This document shows, piece after piece, positions 60,394-64,000 of a DNA stretch of 64,000 bases (positions within the stretch are counted from its first letter, which is position 1; every line of letters begins with the position of its first letter). The DNA is from JANMZO01 sp963763135 (GTDB taxonomy: Bacteria; Actinomycetota; Acidimicrobiia; Acidimicrobiales; JANYDT01). Location: the NCBI GenBank assembly GCA_963763135.1, contig CAVXNJ010000004.1:620001-684000 (forward strand), read 5' to 3'. The position numbers and the translations under genes are program-made. The notes beneath the pieces were generated by a model. It saw nothing but the letters and a program-made list of their open reading frames with translations. It was not told the origin of the DNA and ran no database searches.

Positions 60394-60444
60394 CGACCTT
60401 CGGTCACCTGTTCCCACTGAGCGAGCAGATTCGACCGAACGTCG
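60394..60444 (+). repeat. 51-bp palindromic intergenic element, copy 4
   Basis: Arms CGACCTTCGGTC and GACCGAACGTCG pair at 11 of 12 positions. The centre (TGTTCCCACTGAGCGAGCAGATT) shares GAGCG/CAGCG and CAGATT with copy 3. It lies between the convergent amidase and hotdog-domain genes, so here it may act as a terminator. Confidence 0.78.
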
Positions 60445-60451
60445 CGTGGGG

Positions 60452-61321
60452 CTACGACGTGTAGAGCGGGGAGGAGGCCTTGACCAGGCGGGTCATCATG
60501 CGCAGGGTGGCGATGAGTTGGCCGGACTCGTCGACGGCCTGGGTGTCGTACCAGAGCACCTCGGTCTTGGGCGAGTCGCTCACCGCGACTACCTGGCCGG
60601 TCACCCGGTAACTGTGGCCGAGCAGAATCGGGCCGTGGTGCATGCGGATCTCGATGGCGCCGAACATGCCGATGAACGGCGGCAGCCGACGGGCGAGTGG
60701 CTGAACCGGCTCCCAGTGAAGCAGTTGGGCGGTGGTGAGCGGCGATGCGATCGGCCCGCCCCACGGCGACGAACCGGTGTACCAGGGGAGTGGTTCGGTG
60801 ATCAGCTGCTTTTCTACGCGCGCTGACTGCTCCGATGCCCGGGGCTGCAGCACCCCGCCGTCGAGTGGCTCGCCGATGACGACGGACCGCATGATCTTCA
60901 GAGTGGACGGATCCACCGGACGCAAGTCGCGTTGATAGAGCGCCGTCGGCTCGGCGGGATTGCCGATCCCCGCGGTTCCTTCGCAGACCACGATTCCCTC
61001 GGGTGTCTCCATCCACGCCTTCACCTGGGCGTCGTCGGCGGCAGTCGGTCGTTCGAGGAAGGCAATCACCGGCTCGTTGTCGGTGGTCGCGTGTTTGTAG
61101 TGCAGCGACAGCGAGCCGGTCTCAAACCAACGCTGTCCGAACGCCTCGATGAGCAGCGGAGCAAACTGGTCGAGGTGGATGTCGCCCGCGACGGTCCCAC
61201 CCCGGAAGCCGATTTCCTTGGCCGTCTCGTCGTCGTGGATGCTGCCCTTGGCTCCGAAGGACAGGTTGCGGCCGTGCCGAACCGGACCCTTGATGATTTC
61301 GCTGGAGTCGCTCATGGTCAT
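60452..61321 (-). CDS. Double hotdog (MaoC/thioesterase-like) protein
   Basis: 289 aa with two hotdog-like halves: FRGGTVAGDIHLDQFAPLLIEAFG (long hotdog helix) with LSLHYKHATTDNEPVIAFLE, and a C-terminal IEIRMHHGPILLGHSYRVTGQVVAVSDSPKTEVLWYDTQAV. It fits the MaoC-like dehydratase or acyl-thioester binding group, but the hydratase motif with Asp and His is not clearly placed. It lies 21 bp downstream of an acyl-CoA dehydrogenase gene on the same strand, so beta-oxidation-type chemistry on an unusual acyl-CoA is likely. Start ATG 61321 or 61315. Confidence 0.78.
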   Translation of the reverse strand: MTMSDSSEIIKGPVRHGRNLSFGAKGSIHDDETAKEIGFRGGTVAGDIHLDQFAPLLIEAFGQRWFETGSLSLHYKHATTDNEPVIAFLERPTAADDAQVKAWMETPEGIVVCEGTAGIGNPAEPTALYQRDLRPVDPSTLKIMRSVVIGEPLDGGVLQPRASEQSARVEKQLITEPLPWYTGSSPWGGPIASPLTTAQLLHWEPVQPLARRLPPFIGMFGAIEIRMHHGPILLGHSYRVTGQVVAVSDSPKTEVLWYDTQAVDESGQLIATLRMMTRLVKASSPLYTS

Positions 61322-61342
61322 GCGCTTTCGGTCGAGGCCAGC

Positions 61343-62620
61343 TCAGGACTTCTTGAGTTGGCGGAAGGGAATGTCGGCATCGACGACGATGTCTTTCGGT
61401 AGCCCGAGGACCCGTTCGCCGATGATGTTGCGCTGAATCTCATCGGATCCACCTGCTATGCGCGCAGAGGGAATCGTGAGGGCGAATTTCTGTACCACCC
61501 CGCCGCTGGCACTGTCGGAACCGTCGAGCATCCCGTGAGTGCCGAGGATCGCCGTACCGGTATCGCGACCCTGCGTCAGGCCCTGCGTCCAGAACAACTT
61601 CGCCAACGACGCCTCGGGCCCGGCCGCCCGCCCGGCCCGAGCGTTGGCCGCGGCCCGCTGTTGCATGAAGGACGAGATCCGTTCGTGGGAATAGCGTCGG
61701 GCGAGTTGTTGGCGGACGGTCGGATCCGTGGAGCGCCCAAACTGATCGCTCAGCCGTTTCAACATGGAGAACGTTCCGCCGGTGTCTTCCGGGAGGGTGC
61801 GCGCCTGCCGGGCCGAGGCGATCACGTCGGCCAGGCTGCGGTCGAGGAACCCCGCTATCTCCCCGGCCGGCGGACGGATGCCCGGAGTGCCATCGGCCAC
61901 GCTCAGGCCGGACCGTTCGAACCCGAGGGTGGCGACGGTGACGGCCCACCCGTTGTTCACCGTGCTGATGCGGTCGGCATCGGCCACCCGGGCGTCGGTG
62001 AAGAACACTTCGCTGAAGTGGGACTGCCCGTTCATCTGCTTCAGCGGCCGGATTTCGACGCCGGGCTGTTGCATGTCGATGATGAAGTAGCTGAGCCCCC
62101 GGTGCTTGGGCGCGTCGAGATCGGTCCGGGCCACAAGCATGCCCCGGGCACTGTGGGTCGAGCCCGAGGTCCAGACCTTCTGTCCGTTGACGATCCATTC
62201 GTCGCCATCTCGTTCCGCCCGGGTGGAAACCGACGCGAGGTCGGAACCCGCACCGGGTTCCGAGAACAGCTGGCACCATCCCTCGGTCCCGTCCACCAGG
62301 GGAGGTAGTAAGCGCGCTTGCTGTTCCTCGGTGCCGAACTGCAGCACCACGGGCCCGCCCATCAACGTACCGAGCCCGGTTGGTGCTCCGACCGCTCCGG
62401 CCTCACCGAACGCCTTCGACACGACCCGGAGCGAACTTCGGTCCCATCCGCGTCCGCCGAGCTTCACGGGCCAGGTGGGAAACCCCAGCCCGGACCTGGC
62501 CAGGCGCGACCACCATTCCCGAAGGGTGATGTCGGGGCTCCAGTTCGCCTCCAGCCACGAAGCGATTGAGGCTTCGGTGGGTTCGAGGTTGACATCGGGG
62601 TCGGTGAAGGCATCGGTCAC
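61343..62620 (-). CDS. Acyl-CoA dehydrogenase family protein
   Basis: 425 aa. The N-terminal helical domain is followed by the FAD beta domain (CQLFSEPGAGSDLASVSTRAERDGDEWIVNGQKVWTSGS, in part) and the C-terminal helices ending IPSARIAGGSDEIQRNIIGERVLGLPKD, the acyl-CoA dehydrogenase signature with the usual glutamate position read in AGGSDE. Substrate chain is unknown. First gene of a pair with the hotdog protein. The upstream sequence holds short repeats and a 51-bp palindromic element. Confidence 0.9.
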   Translation of the reverse strand: MTDAFTDPDVNLEPTEASIASWLEANWSPDITLREWWSRLARSGLGFPTWPVKLGGRGWDRSSLRVVSKAFGEAGAVGAPTGLGTLMGGPVVLQFGTEEQQARLLPPLVDGTEGWCQLFSEPGAGSDLASVSTRAERDGDEWIVNGQKVWTSGSTHSARGMLVARTDLDAPKHRGLSYFIIDMQQPGVEIRPLKQMNGQSHFSEVFFTDARVADADRISTVNNGWAVTVATLGFERSGLSVADGTPGIRPPAGEIAGFLDRSLADVIASARQARTLPEDTGGTFSMLKRLSDQFGRSTDPTVRQQLARRYSHERISSFMQQRAAANARAGRAAGPEASLAKLFWTQGLTQGRDTGTAILGTHGMLDGSDSASGGVVQKFALTIPSARIAGGSDEIQRNIIGERVLGLPKDIVVDADIPFRQLKKS

Positions 62621-62635
62621 GGGGTCAATGTACCC

Positions 62636-62806
62636 TCACGGCTTCGTCGTGTCACGACTTCGTCGTGTCACGACTTCGTCGGGGTGGTGCTCCCTGCGGT
62701 CGCGCTGTTTTGAGTTCCGTCGAAGCGAGGCTCACTTCGTTCGCCGCTTGGACGGCATCGTCTCGGCTGGCGCCTCGTCGATGGATTCTCCCTGCGGTCG
62801 CGCTGT
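62636..62806. repeat. Short tandem and direct repeats upstream of the acyl-CoA dehydrogenase gene
   Basis: GACTTCGTCGTGTCAC occurs in tandem (62638 onward, with a partial GGCTTCGTCG and a third partial GACTTCGTCGG). CTCCCTGCGGTCGCGCTGT occurs twice (62690 and 62788). GC-skewed but not coding; between the dehydrogenase start and copy 5 of the 51-bp family. Confidence 0.6.
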
Positions 62807-62814
62807 CTGGGACG

Positions 62815-62865
62815 TGACGTTTGGATGTTTCTGCCCGCTGGGCGAACACATTCATCCAAACGTTG
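62815..62865 (+). repeat. 51-bp palindromic intergenic element, copy 5
   Basis: Arms TGACGTTTGGATG and CATCCAAACGTTG pair over 11 bp plus two outer G-U-type pairs, and the centre TTTCTGCCCGCTGGGCGAAC... aligns with copies 2 and 3. It lies between two genes on the minus strand (acyl-CoA dehydrogenase start to its left, DUF1501 stop at 62881 to its right), in line with neither a pure terminator nor a pure promoter role. Confidence 0.8.
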
Positions 62866-62880
62866 CGGGAAGGGCCTGCC

Positions 62881-64000
62881 TCAGATTCCTACTGACGCCA
62901 ATGGGGTGCCGCCGCCGGCCATCAGTTCGCTGATCGGCAGGCCGAGCCAACTGGCCAGGGTGGCGTAGTAGTCGTTCATCGACACGGTCGCGGCCACGTT
63001 GCCCGAGTTGTCGAGTTGGTTGAAGTTCAATGGCGCCCCGTGGCGCCCGGCCCGAACCGGGCCCATCAGGAGCGCGGTCGAGGCGGCGCCGTGGTCGGTA
63101 CCGCTCGCATTCGCGCCGGGTCGTCGACCGAACTCGCTGACGGTGGCGACGAGGACCCGGTCGGACAGCCCGTTGCGGGTCAGGTCGTTGCGGAACGCAC
63201 CGAGCGCAGCGCCGAGGTGGTTCATCTGATCGGGGTGCGACCAGCGCTGGTTGGTGTGCGTGTCGAATGATCCCCACGGAATGTGAAGGATGCGAATGCC
63301 CTGGTTCAAACTAATAAGTTCACGTACCAATGACAGGCTGCCGCCGAGCGAGTCATCGGGATACCCGTTCTTCTTACCGGTGACGCCGCCCAGGCCCCCG
63401 AGCAGGTTGAGGCCCGAAGCCATTCCGGCCCGGGCTTTGGCCAGGAGGTCGCCGTCTACTGCATCGAGGCCACTGGCTTCATTTCCTCCCTCGGTGAGGG
63501 CCGATAGTGCCGGTCGCATACGCGGGTCCTGGTCCTGGGTGAGCTCTCGGAGGGAACCGACGTCGGGTAGTGCAACGGTCGCGGCCCGTTCGCTCACGAG
63601 CGACGGTGTGAAACCGCCACCGACTGACACTGCGCTGATGCCCGACGTGTTCCCCATGAGATCGCAGCAGCGACCGAGGAAACCGGTGCGCACACCACGG
63701 TTGCCGTCGGGATCGCCCTGCCACCAACGCGTCATCATCTCGGTATGGGAGAACTCGGGCTTGGCGACGCCGACTCCCTCGACGAGGGCCAGATTTCCCA
63801 TGAGCGGAGCGAGTCCCTTGGCCACCGAATACCGGTCGTCGAGACGGACCATGTTGCCCGGCTCGAGCCATACGTGATCGCGCAGCTGACGGAATCGACC
63901 GTCGCCGCTTGGGATCAGCATCGAGAACCCGTCGTTGCCTCCCTGCAATTCAATGACGACGAGGGTGCGCTGCCCGGCCCTGGCCGGCGGACCGTTCGAC
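62881..64000 (-). CDS. DUF1501 family protein, partial
   Basis: The gene runs off the right edge of the window; its N-terminus is missing. The visible part reads on from the edge as RTLVVIELQGGNDGFSMLIP, the DUF1501 opening block, then LVEGVGVAKPEFSHTEMMTRWWQG, FGRRPGANASGTDHGAASTALLMG and a C-terminal YYATLASWLGLP. The family (sulfatase-like fold, Tat-exported in many cases) usually pairs with a DUF1800 gene and is linked to surface or sulfated-polymer breakdown in marine bacteria by association only. Its function is not established. Ends at 62881. Confidence 0.88.
   Translation of the reverse strand, partial: SNGPPARAGQRTLVVIELQGGNDGFSMLIPSGDGRFRQLRDHVWLEPGNMVRLDDRYSVAKGLAPLMGNLALVEGVGVAKPEFSHTEMMTRWWQGDPDGNRGVRTGFLGRCCDLMGNTSGISAVSVGGGFTPSLVSERAATVALPDVGSLRELTQDQDPRMRPALSALTEGGNEASGLDAVDGDLLAKARAGMASGLNLLGGLGGVTGKKNGYPDDSLGGSLSLVRELISLNQGIRILHIPWGSFDTHTNQRWSHPDQMNHLGAALGAFRNDLTRNGLSDRVLVATVSEFGRRPGANASGTDHGAASTALLMGPVRAGRHGAPLNFNQLDNSGNVAATVSMNDYYATLASWLGLPISELMAGGGTPLASVGI

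Overview
The window looks like chromosomal DNA of a high-GC actinobacterium, most likely the Acidimicrobiia (Ilumatobacter-like) lineage. This is an inference from several signs: two F420-type LLM oxidoreductases, a Tat-exported dienelactone hydrolase family protein, a lipoprotein with a Thr/Ala-rich linker, an FHA-FtsK/EccC protein, a HemD-winged helix regulator, and many genes for organic-acid, amino-acid and acyl-CoA breakdown. I see no rRNA, tRNA, prophage, insertion sequence or CRISPR array. 58 genes are called, many in short operons joined by 4-nt overlaps (ATGA, GTGA or TTGA). Both edge genes are cut by the window: an HpaB-type flavoprotein on the left and a DUF1501 protein on the right.

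Layout. 1-5.2 kb: scattered catabolic enzymes. 5.2-9.8 kb: a four-gene ABC importer (lipoprotein, two permeases, ATPase); a 68-bp tandem repeat separates the permease genes, and each unit carries its own ribosome site, ATG and terminal ATGA. 10-17.4 kb: an HNH-like protein, lysoplasmalogenase, and a LysR-controlled group with an M20 peptidase, an imidazolonepropionase-like gene broken by a frameshift, and an MmgE/PrpD protein. 17.4-25.8 kb: an acyl-CoA carboxylase beta chain, an LLM oxidoreductase, and S4, RDD, FAH, pirin, methyltransferase and dienelactone hydrolase proteins. 25.9-34.5 kb: an aminotransferase, a P450, a secreted protein and a 1466-aa FHA/EccC ATPase with no other type VII secretion gene nearby. 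34.5-50 kb: MOSC, DUF2237, amidohydrolase, choline-sulfatase, cysteine-desulfurase-like, enoyl-CoA hydratase, HemD-winged helix and haloalkane dehalogenase-like genes, an AmaA/AmaB-like pipecolate-aminoadipate pair, and a SoxR operon. 50-64 kb: a CGNR regulator with an FtsX permease and a double ATPase, then PlsC, a UGSC-family gene with an in-frame TGA, its partner, FkbM, amidase, hotdog, acyl-CoA dehydrogenase and DUF1501 genes.

Four things stand out. (1) The reading frame at 56344-56889 continues through a TGA exactly where the UGSC family carries selenocysteine, and a hairpin follows at once, so this is very probably a selenoprotein. (2) At least five intergenic palindromes, each exactly 51 bp, share a core and have covarying arms (20516, 24346, 44646, 60394, 62815). 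A sixth, 49-bp relative lies at 55521. (3) The ABC-transporter repeat preserves a stop-start chain between the two permeases. (4) Two clean operator candidates sit before their own regulators, SoxR and the CGNR protein.
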